A stretch of DNA of 51,265 nt from Phytophthora quininea (taxonomy: Eukaryota; Oomycota; Peronosporomycetes; Peronosporales; Peronosporaceae), in contig JAAVTG010000196.1 of the NCBI GenBank assembly GCA_011947345.1, forward strand, positions 1 to 51,265. Direction: 5' to 3'. Position numbers and translations under genes: made by a program. The notes under the pieces are model-generated. The model worked only from the letters and a program-made list of their open reading frames with translations. It searched no databases and was not told where the DNA came from. Of this stretch, positions 1 through 14,200 are shown in pieces. The first letter of the stretch is position 1; the number at the start of each line of letters is the position of its first letter.

Positions 1-588
1 AAAGAAAGATAAGAGCTTGGCATGATCAAAGAAATAGATAATTTGCAAAACGTACACATCTAATGACTTCTTCGTGGCAGGGAAAGAAGATAGAGAAATT
101 AGTACCGCAGTATCCTGACGATGATTTGCAGGCCGCTTTTGTGGACGTGGGGAATGGTGGGGCAAACACAATCCCGTCGAGAAAGTGGAAGTAGCGCAGA
201 CTGTGTCAGCTGAGCACTAGAGCGACGTGAAGATGGCGATGTATAAGGTGCTAGGAGCCGCGCTGATTCGCTCTGAAGTGAGGCACAATCACGAGCGTTC
301 GCCAACACCGAGCATCGACAGAACCAAAACGCCACCGAGATTGTGTCTAAACAGCGGGGTGGTCACACTAGAGTAACAAAGCATGCAGATCGTATTCAGT
401 GATCGGTTGAAACAAATACAGAGAGCAAAACATCACACTCCACCGCAAGTACTTAGTATTTGTAAAGGCAAACTTCGAGCAAGTAGAATAGGGTAAAAGC
501 GTAACCACAGTGTGGACCAAATATATACACATTTGTATGGAAGAGTAACGTATAGGTTACACTGTAATTGAATTCAAATATCGCAAAG
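1..588. other. No gene recognised, left edge
   Basis: Moderately AT-rich sequence. The only open frames are short (under about 80 codons), lack any motif I recognise and show no coding character. I see no RNA gene or transposon end here. Confidence 0.5.
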
Positions 589-737
589 TGGTCGCATGGC
601 ATTCCGACCAAAACGGGATATGGTCGCATTTCGACAAGAACGGGATATGGTCGCATGAAATTCCGACCAGAACGGGTATGGTCGTGGTATTCCGACCAAA
701 ACGGGATACGGTCGCATGGCATTCAGACCTAAACAGG
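589..737. repeat. Short tandem repeat of hairpin-forming ~27-33-bp units
   Basis: About five imperfect head-to-tail units follow a pattern of GGTCGCAT, then an ATTCCGACC-like block, then AAAACGGGAT. Most units contain GGTCG followed about 10 bases later by CGACC, so each could form a small stem-loop. Unit lengths drift from about 27 to 33 bp, and the last unit is the most diverged. No coding frame explains the periodicity. It may be a minisatellite or a remnant of a subterminal transposon repeat. Confidence 0.75.
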
Positions 738-1266
738 TGATGTTGCCGGCACTTGCTTTAGCGAATATTCAAAACAGTAAAGTAAACGCGAAACTCATTA
801 CAGATATTATCACGTGTCGAGATCATTAACGGCATTTACGCCCACCGAAGCTCGATGTCTTGGCACTTCCTACAGTCAAAGAGCTGTTCACCCGTCCTCG
901 AGCAACGTAGACGCTGTAGACATTCTTGAGGCTTTGCACCGAAAGTTGTGCCACCGATCTAATTCCCCAATCCACTCCTTCGACAAGTAGAGTCCTCAAT
1001 TGCGTTCCGCTCAGCAGCCTTCGATCTCAATAGGCGGTAGCAGCGACTAGAAACATTGTCGGTGACTGTTCGCATGAGTCGGTGAGCCATGCCGGGAAGA
1101 CGGCACCCCATCAACAGGCCGCGCGTCGAGGTAATCGAGACGCATGCTTCACGTCCTTGGGGCGTAGCACCACGGGCAGAATGTGCGCCACCACACATCC
1201 ACTGACACAGCAAATGTAGCGCAGCGTCACGGCTGCGGAACGGCCAACGCCAACAGTCTTGGACCC
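738..1266. other. Unassigned flank left of the inverted-repeat element
   Basis: No gene is supported. Open frames on the minus strand run out of the inverted-repeat arm into this flank but carry no recognisable domain. The dynein-like coding sequence that abuts the right end of the element has no visible continuation here. Confidence 0.4.
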
Positions 1267-1973
1267 GGATTTGGAGCAGAGAGATGCCCAATATATTGGG
1301 TCTTGTGTAGCGTAGCGACGTGCAGCACGGGCATTGGGTTGTCTGCTTGACGGCATCACGAGCGTCGAGCAGCCTGCCGGACAGCATCGTGGAGCGTTCG
1401 GCACTGGCGAACAGCAGCACAGTCATTGGTCAGCCTGCTGAACCGCATTACGAATCGTTGGGCAGCGTGGTGGACTGGTGGGATCGTGCCGGGCAGCATC
1501 GCAGAGCATGGGGCGACATGGGGCGTCGGTCAGCGTGCCGGGCGGTACGATCTGCGTACGAGTGGCGTTGGGCCGCGTTGAGGCCGGCATCATGGATTTA
1601 GGGCAGCATTGAGGCCATCGTGGCAGCTTCACACAGGTGTCGAGTTGTCGCAGCCGGCGTGACGGGTGCTGGAATGGGGCGTGGCGGACTCCGCAAATTG
1701 GAAAATGAGATCCGAGCCACCCGCAACTTTGTCATGGGGCCACCTTGAGAGCAAATATGACATGGCCAATCAGAGACGGAGTTTTTAAATTCCGCCAATC
1801 ATGATCGCGAATCGTCGGAGCGAGCCCAGCCGAGAAAGTACTTGCCGAACCGTCGCGGCGGAGCTTGGCGCGCATTTCAAGCTTTGAAAATTGCTTGTTG
1901 CACGAGCTCCTCCCGATGCTTCGTGCGACACGACTCCTTGCAGCTTCAGCAAAGAATTAGCTGCCAGTTTTAG
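1267..1973 (+). repeat. Left inverted-repeat arm (707 bp)
   Basis: This arm is the reverse complement of 19589-20296. Comparing the two copies I found three substitutions and one single-base length difference, so they are more than 99 percent identical. The match starts at 1267 and ends at 1973, with clean loss of similarity on both sides. A perfect 14-bp palindrome, CCCAATATATTGGG, lies at 1287-1300, about 20 bp from the outer end. The inner third holds two GCCAATCA motifs (about 1765 and 1795), a TTTTTAAAT stretch between them, and a CGCATTTCAAGC motif near 1871. These are the same elements that lie upstream of the DOT1-like gene in the other arm. Confidence 0.92.
1760..1895 (+). promoter_or_regulatory. 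Candidate inward-facing promoter in left arm
   Basis: This segment has GCCAATCA twice (around 1765-1772 and 1795-1802), a TATA-like TTTTTAAAT at 1782-1790, and a pyrimidine/CATTTCAA motif near 1872 that loosely resembles an oomycete initiator. It is the mirror copy of the segment upstream of the DOT1-like gene in the right arm. If it works, it would drive transcription rightward into the satellite. The assignment rests only on motifs and symmetry. Confidence 0.35.
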
Positions 1974-2277
1974 TAAGTGAAATGTCTAAGAAAATGCTAG
2001 ATAAATTGGTACTTCGAAACAATTGCAGCATAGTGCAAACAGATGTACAAGCCAACACATTGCACCGCCAATACCGAAATCATCAAAACCATTTGTGCAC
2101 ACCTCCATTGCTACCACCTCAAACATATTAACCTTCATGTAACCGCAACTCGATCTCCAAAATCGCCAACTTTGACAGCAACTACTTTAGTACGACCGCC
2201 GCTTCCTCTCACAACATTGGCGCAAAGCCAGTTCCTAATGATTGACGATGCCTCAACTTCATTGAGCGCCGCGGCAT
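1974..2277. other. Spacer between left arm and satellite
   Basis: Unique AT-richer DNA between the arm and the first satellite copy. A plus-strand open frame starts at 2043 and runs into the array, but I see no recognisable domain and it soon becomes satellite translation. I find no similarity to the spacer on the other side of the array. Confidence 0.5.
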
Positions 2278-5200
2278 TCGGCCAACGCTCGCGCCAATCC
2301 GCCGCGGTCACTACCAGCGACCACTCGATCGCCACGACCACAGTCACCCCCGCAACGTGGCTTCAACGCTCCACGGGACCAAGCCGCAGCGCCATCGTCG
2401 ACGCCGCTGCTGCGCATGACGGCGACACACATCCAACGCGCAGCGTACCGCACCGGTCGGCCAACGCTCGCGCCAATCCGCCGCGGTCACTACCAGCGAC
2501 CACTCGATCGCCACGACCACAGTCACCCCCGCAACGTGGCTTCAACGCTCCACGGGACCAAGCCGCAGCGTCCGCCATCGTCGACGCCGCTGCTGCGCAT
2601 GACGGCGACACATCCAACGCGCAGCGTACCGCACCGGTCGGCCAACGCTCGCGCCAATCCGCCGCGGTCACTACCAGCGACCACTCGATCGCCACGACCA
2701 CAGTCACCCCCGCAACGTGGCTTCAACGCTCCACGGGACCAAGCCGCAGCGTCCGCCATCGTCGACGCCGCTGCTGCGCATGACGGCGACACACATCCAA
2801 CGCGCAGCGTACCGCACCGGTCGGCCAACGCTCGCGCCAATCCGCCGCGGTCACTACCAGCGACCACTCGATCGCCACGACCACAGTCACCCCCGCAACG
2901 TGGCTTCAACGCTCCACGGGACCAAGCCGCAGCGTCCGCCATCGTCGACGCCGCTGCTGCGCATGACGGCGACACACATCCAACGCGCAGCGTACCGCAC
3001 CGGTCGGCCAACGCTCGCGCCAATCCGCCGCGGTCACTACCAGCGACCACTCGATCGCCACGGCCACAGTCACCCCCGCAACGTGGCTTCAACGCTCCAC
3101 GGGACCAAGCCGCAGCGTCCGCCATCGTCGACGCCGCTGCTGCGCATGACGGCGACACACATCCAACGCGCAGCGTACCGCACCGGTCGGCCAACGCTCG
3201 CGCCAATCCGCCGCGGTCACTACCAGCGACCACTCGATCGCCACGACCACAGTCACCCCCGCAACGTGGCTTCAACGCTCCACGGGACCAAGCCGCAGCG
3301 TCCGCCATCGTCGACGCCGCTGCTGCGCATGACGGCGACACACATCCAACGCGCAGCGTACCGCACCGGTCGGCCAACGCTCGCGCCAATCCGCCGCGGT
3401 CACTACCAGCGACCACTCGATCGCCACGACCACAGTCACCCCCGCAACGTGGCTTCAACGCTCCACGGGACCAAGCCGCAGCGTCCGCCATCGTCGACGC
3501 CGCTGCTGCGCATGACGGCGACACACATCCAACGCGCAGCGTACCGCACCGGTCGGCCAACGCTCGCGCCAATCCGCCGCGGTCACTACCAGCGACCACT
3601 CGATCGCCACGACCACAGTCACCCCCGCAACGTGGCTTCAACGCTCCACGGGACCAAGCCGCAGCGTCCGCCATCGTCGACGCCGCTGCTGCGCATGACG
3701 GCGACACACATCCAACGCGCAGCGTACCGCACCGGTCGGCCAACGCTCGCGCCAATCCGCCGCGGTCACTACCAGCGACCACTCGATCGCCACGACCACA
3801 GTCACCCCCGCAACGTGGCTTCAACGCTCCACGGGACCAAGCCGCAGCGTCCGCCATCGTCGACGCCGCTGCTGCGCATGACGGCGACACACATCCAACG
3901 CGCAGCGTACCGCACCGGTCGGCCAACGCTCGCGCCAATCCGCCGCGGTCACTACCAGCGACCACTCGATCGCCACGACCACAGTCACCCCCGCAACGTG
4001 GCTTCAACGCTCCACGGGACCAAGCCGCAGCGTCCGCCATCGTCGACGCCGCTGCTGCGCATGACGGCGACACACATCCAACGCGCAGCGTACCGCACCG
4101 GTCGGCCAACGCTCGCGCCAATCCGCCGCGGTCACTACCAGCGACCACTCGATCGCCACGACCACAGTCACCCCCGCAACGTGGCTTCAACGCTCCACGG
4201 GACCAAGCCGCAGCGTCCGCCATCGTCGACGCCGCTGCTGCGCATGACGGCGACACACATCCAACGCGCAGCGTACCGCACCGGTCGGCCAACGCTCGCG
4301 CCAATCCGCCGCGGTCACTACCAGCGACCACTCGATCGCCACGACCACAGTCACCCCCGCAACGTGGCTTCAACGCTCCACGGGACCAAGCCGCAGCGTC
4401 CGCCATCGTCGACGCCGCTGCTGCGCATGACGGCGACACATCCAACGCGCAGCGTACCGCACCGGTCGGCCAACGCTCGCGCCAATCCGCCGCGGTCACT
4501 ACCAGCGACCACTCGATCGCCACGACCACAGTCACCCCCGCAACGTGGCTTCAACGCTCCACGGGACCAAGCCGCAGCGTCCGCCATCGTCGACGCCGCT
4601 GCTGCGCATGACGGCGACACACATCCAACGCGCAGCGTACCGCACCGGTCGGCCAACGCTCGCGCCAATCCGCCGCGGTCACTACCAGCGACCACTCGAT
4701 CGCCACGACCACAGTCACCCCCGCAACGTGGCTTCAACGCTCCACGGGACCAAGCCGCAGCGTCCGCCATCGTCGACGCCGCTGCTGCGCATGACGGCGA
4801 CACATCCAACGCGCAGCGTACCGCACCGGTCGGCCAACGCTCGCGCCAATCCGCCGCGGTCACTACCAGCGACCACTCGATCGCCACGACCACAGTCACC
4901 CCCGCAACGTGGCTTCAACGCTCCACGGGACCAAGCCGCAGCGTCCGCCATCGTCGACGCCGCTGCTGCGCATGACGGCGACACATCCAACGCGCAGCGT
5001 ACCGCACCAGTCGGCCAACGCTCGCGCCAATCCGCCGCGGTCACTACCAGCGACCACTCGATCGCCACGGCCACAGTCACCCCCGCAACGTGGCTTCAAC
5101 GCTCCACGGGACCAAGCCGCAGCGTCCGCCATCGTCGACGCCGCTGCTGCGCATGACGGCGACACACATCCAACGCGCAGCGTACCGCACCGGTCGGCCA

Positions 5201-8200
5201 ACGCTCGCGCCAATCCGCCGCGGTCACTACCAGCGACCACTCGATCGCCACGACCACAGTCACCCCCGCAACGTGGCTTCAACGCTCCACGGGACCAAGC
5301 CGCAGCGTCCGCCATCGTCGACGCCGCTGCTGCGCATGACGGCGACACACATCCAACGCGCAGCGTACCGCACCGTCGGCCAACGCTCGCGCCAATCCGC
5401 CGCGGTCACTACCAGCGACCACTCGATCGCCACGACCACAGTCACCCCCGCAACGTGGCTTCAACGCTCCACGGGACCAAGCCGCAGCGCCATCGTCGAC
5501 GCCGCTGCTGCGCATGACGGCGACACATCCAACGCGCAGCGTACCGCACCGGTCGGCCAACGCTCGCGCCAATCCGCCGCGGTCACTACCAGCGACCACT
5601 CGATCGCCACGGCCACAGTCACCCCCGCAACGTGGCTTCAACGCTCCACGGGACCAAGCCGCAGCGTCCGCCATCGTCGACGCCGCTGCTGCGCATGACG
5701 GCGACACACATCCAACGCGCAGCGTACCGCACCGGTCGGCCAACGCTCGCGCCAATCCGCCGCGGTCACTACCAGCGACCACTCGATCGCCACGACCACA
5801 GTCACCCCCGCAACGTGGCTTCGCTCCACGGGACCAAGCCGCAGCGTCCGCCATCGTCGACGCCGCTGCTGCGCATGACGGCGACACACATCCAACGCGC
5901 AGCGTACCGCACCGGTCGGCCAACGCTCGCGCCAATCCGCCGCGGTCACTACCAGCGACCACTCGATCGCCACGACCACAGTCACCCCCGCAACGTGGCT
6001 TCAACGCTCCACGGGACCAAGCCGCAGCGTCCGCCATCGTCGACGCCGCTGCTGCGCATGACGGCGACACATCCAACGCGCAGCGTACCGCACCGGTCGG
6101 CCAACGCTCGCGCCAATCCGCCGCGGTCACTACCAGCGACCACTCGATCGCCACGACCACAGTCACCCCCGCAACGTGGCTTCAACGCTCCACGGGACCA
6201 AGCCGCAGCGTCCGCCATCGTCGACGCCGCTGCTGCGCATGACGGCGACACATCCAACGCGCAGCGTACCGCACCGGTCGGCCAACGCTCGCGCCAATCC
6301 GCCGCGGTCACTACCAGCGACCACTCGATCGCCACGGCCACAGTCACCCCCGCAACGTGGCTTCAACGCTCCACGGGACCAAGCCGCAGCGTCCGCCATC
6401 GTCGACGCCGCTGCTGCGCATGACGGCGACACATCCAACGCGCAGCGTACCGCACCGGTCGGCCAACGCTCGCGCCAATCCGCCGCGGTCACTACCAGCG
6501 ACCACTCGATCGCCACGACCACAGTCCCCCCGCAACGTGGCTTCAACGCTCCACGGGACCAAGCCGCAGCGTCCGCCATCGTCGACGCCGCTGCTGCGCA
6601 TGACGGCGACACACATCCAACGCGCAGCGTACCGCACCGGTCGGCCAACGCTCGCGCCAATCCGCCGCGGTCACTACCAGCGACCACTCGATCGCCACGA
6701 CCACAGTCACCCCCGCAACGTGGCTTCAACGCTCCACGGGACCAAGCCGCAGCGTCCGCCATCGTCGACGCCGCTGCTGCGACGGCGACACACATCCAAC
6801 GCGCAGCGTACCGCACCAGTCGGCCAACGCTCGCGCCAATCCGCCGCGGTCACTACCAGCGACCACTCGATCGCCACGGCCACAGTCACCCCCGCAACGT
6901 GGCTTCAACGCTCCACGGGACCAAGCCGCAGCGTCCGCCATCGTCGACGCCGCTGCTGCGCATGACGGCGACACACATCCAACGCGCAGCGTACCGCACC
7001 AGTCGGCCAACGCTCGCGCCAATCCGCCGCGGTCACTACCAGCGACCACTCGATCGCCACGACCACAGTCACCCCCGCAACGTGGCTTCAACGCTCCACG
7101 GGACCAAGCCGCAGCGTCCGCCATCGTCGACGCCGCTGCTGCGCATGACGGCGACACACAACGCGCAGCGTACCGCACCGGTCGGCCAACGCTCGCGCCA
7201 ATCCGCCGCGGTCACTACCAGCGACCACTCGATCGCCACGACCACAGTCACCCCCGCAACGTGGCTTCAACGCTCCACGGGACCAAGCCGCAGCGTCCGC
7301 CATCGTCGACGCCGCTGCTGCGCATGACGGCGACACACATCCAACGCGCAGCGTACCGCACCGGTCGGCCAACGCTCGCGCCAATCCGCCGCGGTCACTA
7401 CCAGCGACCACTCGATCGCCACGGCCACAGTCACCCCCGCAACGTGGCTTCAACGCTCCACGGGACCAAGCCGCAGCGTCCGCCATCGTCGACGCCGCTG
7501 CTGCGCGACGGCGACACACATCCAACGCGCAGCGTACCGCACCGGTCGGCCAACGCTCGCGCCAATCCGCCGCGGTCACTACCAGCGACCACTCGATCGC
7601 CACGACCACAGTCACCCCCGCAACGTGGCTTCAACGCTCCACGGGACCAAGCCGCAGCGTCGCCATCGTCGACGCCGCTGCTGCGCATGACGGCGACAGA
7701 CATCCAACGCGCAGCGTACCGCACCGGTCGGCCAACGCTCGCGCCAATCCGCCGCGGTCACTACCAGCGACCACTCGATCGCCACGACCACAGTCACCCC
7801 CGCAACGTGGCTTCAACGCTCCACGGGACCAAGCCGCAGCGTCCGCCATCGTCGACGCCGCTGCTGCGCATGACGGCGACACACATCCAACGCGCAGCGT
7901 ACCGCACCGGTCGGCCAACGCTCGCGCCAATCCGCCGCGGTCACTACCAGCGACCACTCGATCGCCACGACCACAGTCACCCCCGCAACGTGGCTTCAAC
8001 GCTCCACGGGACCAAGCCGCAGCGTCCGCCATCGTCGACGCCGCTGCTGCGCATGACGGCGACACATCCAACGCGCAGCGTACCGCACCGGTCGGCCAAC
8101 GCTCGCGCCAATCCGCCGCGGTCACTACCAGCGACCACTCGATCGCCACGACCACAGTCACCCCCGCAACGTGGCTTCAACGCTCCACGGGACCAAGCCG

Positions 8201-11200
8201 CAGCGTCCGCCATCGTCGACGCCGCTGCTGCGCATGACGGCGACACACATCCAACGCGCAGCGTACCGCACCGGTCGGCCAACGCTCGCGCCAATCCGCC
8301 GCGGTCACTACCAGCGACCACTCGATCGCCACGACCACAGTCACCCCCGCAACGTGGCTTCAACGCTCCACGGGACCAAGCCGCAGCGTCCGCCATCGTC
8401 GACGCCGCTGCTGCGCATGACGGCGACACATCCAACGCGCAGCGTACCGCACCGGTCGGCCAACGCTCGCGCCAATCCGCCGCGGTCACTACCAGCGACC
8501 ACTCGATCGCCACGACCACAGTCACCCCCGCAACGTGGCTTCAACGCTCCACGGGACCAAGCCGCAGCGTCCGCCATCGTCGACGCCGCTGCTGCGCATG
8601 ACGGCGACACATCCAACGCGCAGCGTACCGCACCGGTCGGCCAACGCTCGCGCCAATCCGCCGCGGTCACTACCAGCGACCACTCGATCGCCACGACCAC
8701 AGTCACCCCCGCAACGTGGCAACGCTCCACGGGACCAAGCCGCAGCGTCCGCCATCGTCGACGCCGCTGCTGCGCATGACGGCGACACACATCCAACGCG
8801 CAGCGTACCGCACCGGTCGGCCAACGCTCGCGCCAATCCGCCGCGGTCACTACCAGCGACCACTCGATCGCCACGACCACAGTCACCCCCCGCAACGTGG
8901 CTTCAACGCTCCACGGGACCAAGCCGCAGCGTCCGCCATCGTCGACGCCGCTGCTGCGCGGCGACACACACATCCAACGCGCAGCGTACCGCACCGGTCG
9001 GCCAACGCTCGCGCCAATCCGCCGCGGTCACTACCAGCGACCACTCGATCGCCACGACCACAGTCACCCCCGCAACGTGGCTTCAACGCTCCACGGGACC
9101 AAGCCGCAGCGTCCGCCATCGTCGACGCCGCTGCTGCGCGCGACGGCGACACACATCCAACGCGCAGCGTACCGCACCAGTCGGCCAACGCTCGCGCCAA
9201 TCCGCCGCGGTCACTACCAGCGACCACTCGATCGCCACGACCACAGTCACCCCCGCAACGTGGCTTCAACGCTCCACGGGACCAAGCCGCAGCGTCCGCC
9301 ATCGTCGACGCCGCTGCTGCGCATGACGGCGACACACATCCAACGCGCAGCGTACCGCACCGGTCGGCCAACGCTCGCGCCAATCCGCCGCGGTCACTAC
9401 CAGCGACCACTCGATCGCCACGACCACAGTCACCCCCGCAACGTGGCTTCAACGCTCCACGGGACCAAGCCGCAGCGTCCGCCATCGTCGACGCCGCTGC
9501 TGCGCATGACGGCGACACACATCCAACGCGCAGCGTACCGCACCGGTCGGCCAACGCTCGCGCCAATCCGCCGCGGTCACTACCAGCGACCACTCGATCG
9601 CCACGACCACAGTCACCCCCGCAACGTGGCTTCAACGCTCCACGGGACCAAGCCGCAGCGTCCGCCATCGTCGACGCCGCTGCTGCGCATGACGGCGACA
9701 CACATCCAACGCGCAGCGTACCGCACCGGTCGGCCAACGCTCGCGCCAATCCGCCGCGGTCACTACCAGCGACCACTCGATCGCCACGACCACAGTCACC
9801 CCCGCAACGTGGCTTCAACGCTCCACGGGACCAAGCCGCAGCGTCCGCCATCGTCGACGCCGCTGCTGCGCATGACGGCGACACACATCCAACGCGCAGC
9901 GTACCGCACCGGTCGGCCAACGCTCGCGCCAATCCGCCGCGGTCACTACCAGCGACCACTCGATCGCCACGACCACAGTCACCCCCGCAACGTGGCTTCA
10001 ACGCTCCACGGGACCAAGCCGCAGCGTCCGCCATCGTCGACGCCGCTGCGCGACGACGACACACATCCAACGCGCAGCGTACCGCACCGGTCGGCCAACG
10101 CTCGCGCCAATCCGCCGCGGTCACTACCAGCGACCACTCGATCGCCACGACCACAGTCACCCCCGCAACGTGGCTTCAACGCTCCACGGGACCAAGCCGC
10201 AGCGTCCGCCATCGTCGACGCCGCTGCTGCGCATGACGGCGACACACATCCAACGCGCAGCGTACCGCACCGGTCGGCCAACGCTCGCGCCAATCCGCCG
10301 CGGTCACTACCAGCGACCACTCGATCGCCACGACCACAGTCACCCCCGCAACGTGGCTTCAACGCTCCACGGGACCAAGCCGCAGCGTCCGCCATCGTCG
10401 ACGCCGCTGCTGCGCATGACGGCGACACACATCCAACGCGCAGCGTACCGCACCGGTCGGCCAACGCTCGCGCCAATCCGCCGCGGTCACTACCAGCGAC
10501 CACTCGATCGCCACGACCACAGTCACCCCCGCAACGTGGCTTCAACGCTCCACGGGACCAAGCCGCAGCGTCCGCCATCGTCGACGCCGCTGCTGCGCAT
10601 GACGGCGACACATCCAACGCGCAGCGTACCGCACCGGTCGGCCAACGCTCGCGCCAATCCGCCGCGGTCACTACCAGCGACCACTCGATCGCCACGACCA
10701 CAGTCACCCCCGCAACGTGGCTTCAACGCTCCACGGGACCAAGCCGCAGCGTCCGCCATCGTCGACGCCGCTGCTGCGCATGACGGCGACACACATCCAA
10801 CGCGCAGCGTACCGCACCGGTCGGCCAACGCTCGCGCCAATCCGCCGCGGTCACTACCAGCGACCACTCGATCGCCACGACCACAGTCACCCCCGCAACG
10901 TGGCTTCAACGCTCCACGGGACCAAGCCGCAGCGTCCGCCATCGTCGACGCCGCTGCTGCGCATGACCGGCGACACACATCCAACGCGCAGCGTACCGCA
11001 CCGGTCGGCCAACGCTCGCGCCAATCCGCCGCGGTCACTACCAGCGACCACTCGATCGCCACGACCACAGTCACCCCCGCAACGTGGCTTCAACGCTCCA
11101 CGGGACCAAGCCGCAGCGTCCGCCATCGTCGACGCCGCTGCTGCGCATGACGGCGACACACATCCAACGCGCAGCGTACCGCACCGGTCGGCCAACGCTC

Positions 11201-14200
11201 GCGCCAATCCGCCGCGGTCACTACCAGCGACCACTCGATCGCCACGACCACAGTCACCCCCGCAACGTGGCTTCAACGCTCCACGGGACCAAGCCGCAGC
11301 GTCCGCCATCGTCGACGCCGCTGCTGCGCATGACGGCGACACACATCCAACGCGCAGCGTACCGCACCGGTCGGCCAACGCTCGCGCCAATCCGCCGCGG
11401 TCACTACCAGCGACCACTCGATCGCCACGACCACAGTCACCCCCGCAACGTGGCTTCAACGCTCCACGGGACCAAGCCGCAGCGTCCGCCATCGTCGACG
11501 CCGCTGCTGCGCATGACGGCGACACACATCCAACGCGCAGCGTACCGCACCGGTCGGCCAACGCTCGCGCCAATCCGCCGCGGTCACTACCAGCGACCAC
11601 TCGATCGCCACGACCACAGTCACCCCCGCAACGTGGCTTCAACGCTCCACGGGACCAAGCCGCAGCGTCCGCCATCGTCGACGCCGCTGCTGCGCATGAC
11701 GGCGACACACATCCAACGCGCAGCGTACCGCACCGGTCGGCCAACGCTCGCGCCAATCCGCCGCGGTCACTACCAGCGACCACTCGATCGCCACGACCAC
11801 AGTCACCCCCGCAACGTGGCTTCAACGCTCCACGGGACCAAGCCGCAGCGTCCGCCATCGTCGACGCCGCTGCTGCGCATGACGGCGACACACATCCAAC
11901 GCGCAGCGTACCGCACCGGTCGGCCAACGCTCGCGCCAATCCGCCGCGGTCACTACCAGCGACCACTCGATCGCCACGACCACAGTCACCCCCGCAACGT
12001 GGCTTCAACGCTCCACGGGACCAAGCCGCAGCGTCCGCCATCGTCGACGCCGCTGCTGCGCATGACGGCGACACATCCAACGCGCAGCGTACCGCACCGG
12101 TCGGCCAACGCTCGCGCCAATCCGCCGCGGTCACTACCAGCGACCACTCGATCGCCACGACCACAGTCACCCCCGCAACGTGGCTTCAACGCTCCACGGG
12201 ACCAAGCCGCAGCGTCCGCCATCGTCGACGCCGCTGCTGCGCATGACGGCGACACATCCAACGCGCAGCGTACCGCACCGGTCGGCCAACGCTCGCGCCA
12301 ATCCGCCGCGGTCACTACCAGCGACCACTCGATCGCCACGACCACAGTCACCCCCGCAACGTGGCTTCAACGCTCCACGGGACCAAGCCGCAGCGTCCGC
12401 CATCGTCGACGCCGCTGCTGCGCATGACGGCGACACACATCCAACGCGCAGCGTACCGCACCGGTCGGCCAACGCTCGCGCCAATCCGCCGCGGTCACTA
12501 CCAGCGACCACTCGATCGCCACGACCACAGTCACCCCCGCAACGTGGCTTCAACGCTCCACGGGACCAAGCCGCAGCGTCCGCCATCGTCGACGCCGCTG
12601 CTGCGCATGACGGCGACACATCCAACGCGCAGCGTACCGCACCGGTCGGCCAACGCTCGCGCCAATCCGCCGCGGTCACTACCAGCGACCACTCGATCGC
12701 CACGACCACAGTCACCCCCGCAACGTGGCTTCAACGCTCCACGGGACCAAGCCGCAGCGTCCGCCATCGTCGACGCCGCTGCTGCGCATGACGGCGACAC
12801 ACATCCAACGCGCAGCGTACCGCACCGGTCGGCCAACGCTCGCGCCAATCCGCCGCGGTCACTACCAGCGACCACTCGATCGCCACGACCACAGTCACCC
12901 CCGCAACGTGGCTTCAACGCTCCACGGGACCAAGCCGCAGCGTCCGCCATCGTCGACGCCGCTGCTGCGCATGACGGCGACACACATCCAACGCGCAGCG
13001 TACCGCACCGGTCGGCCAACGCTCGCGCCAATCCGCCGCGGTCACTACCAGCGACCACTCGATCGCCACGACCACAGTCACCCCCGCAACGTGGCTTCAA
13101 CGCTCCACGGGACCAAGCCGCAGCGTCCGCCATCGTCGACGCCGCTGCTGCGCATGACGGCGACACACATCCAACGCGCAGCGTACCGCACCGGTCGGCC
13201 AACGCTCGCGCCAATCCGCCGCGGTCACTACCAGCGACCACTCGATCGCCACGACCACAGTCACCCCCGCAACGTGGCTTCAACGCTCCACGGGACCAAG
13301 CCGCAGCGTCCGCCATCGTCGACGCCGCTGCTGCGCATGACGGCGACACACATCCAACGCGCAGCGTACCGCACCGGTCGGCCAACGCTCGCGCCAATCC
13401 GCCGCGGTCACTACCAGCGACCACTCGATCGCCACGACCACAGTCACCCCCGCAACGTGGCTTCAACGCTCCACGGGACCAAGCCGCAGCGTCCGCCATC
13501 GTCGACGCCGCTGCTGCGCATGACGGCGACACATCCAACGCGCAGCGTACCGCACCGGTCGGCCAACGCTCGCGCCAATCCGCCGCGGTCACTACCAGCG
13601 ACCACTCGATCGCCACGACCACAGTCACCCCCGCAACGTGGCTTCAACGCTCCACGGGACCAAGCCGCAGCGTCCGCCATCGTCGACGCCGCTGCTGCGC
13701 ATGACGGCGACACACATCCAACGCGCAGCGTACCGCACCGGTCGGCCAACGCTCGCGCCAATCCGCCGCGGTCACTACCAGCGACCACTCGATCGCCACG
13801 ACCACAGTCACCCCCGCAACGTGGCTTCAACGCTCCACGGGACCAAGCCGCAGCGTCCGCCATCGTCGACGCCGCTGCTGCGCATGACGGCGACACACAT
13901 CCAACGCGCAGCGTACCGCACCGGTCGGCCAACGCTCGCGCCAATCCGCCGCGGTCACTACCAGCGACCACTCGATCGCCACGACCACAGTCACCCCCGC
14001 AACGTGGCTTCAACGCTCCACGGGACCAAGCCGCAGCGTCCGCCATCGTCGACGCCGCTGCTGCGCATGACGGCGACACACATCCAACGCGCAGCGTACC
14101 GCACCGGTCGGCCAACGCTCGCGCCAATCCGCCGCGGTCACTACCAGCGACCACTCGATCGCCACGACCACAGTCACCCCCGCAACGTGGCTTCAACGCT

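Noticed and set aside
959..1798. Minus-strand and plus-strand ORFs in the left arm
   Set aside because: The same frames occur in the right arm and none has a domain. They reflect the inverted repeat, not genes.
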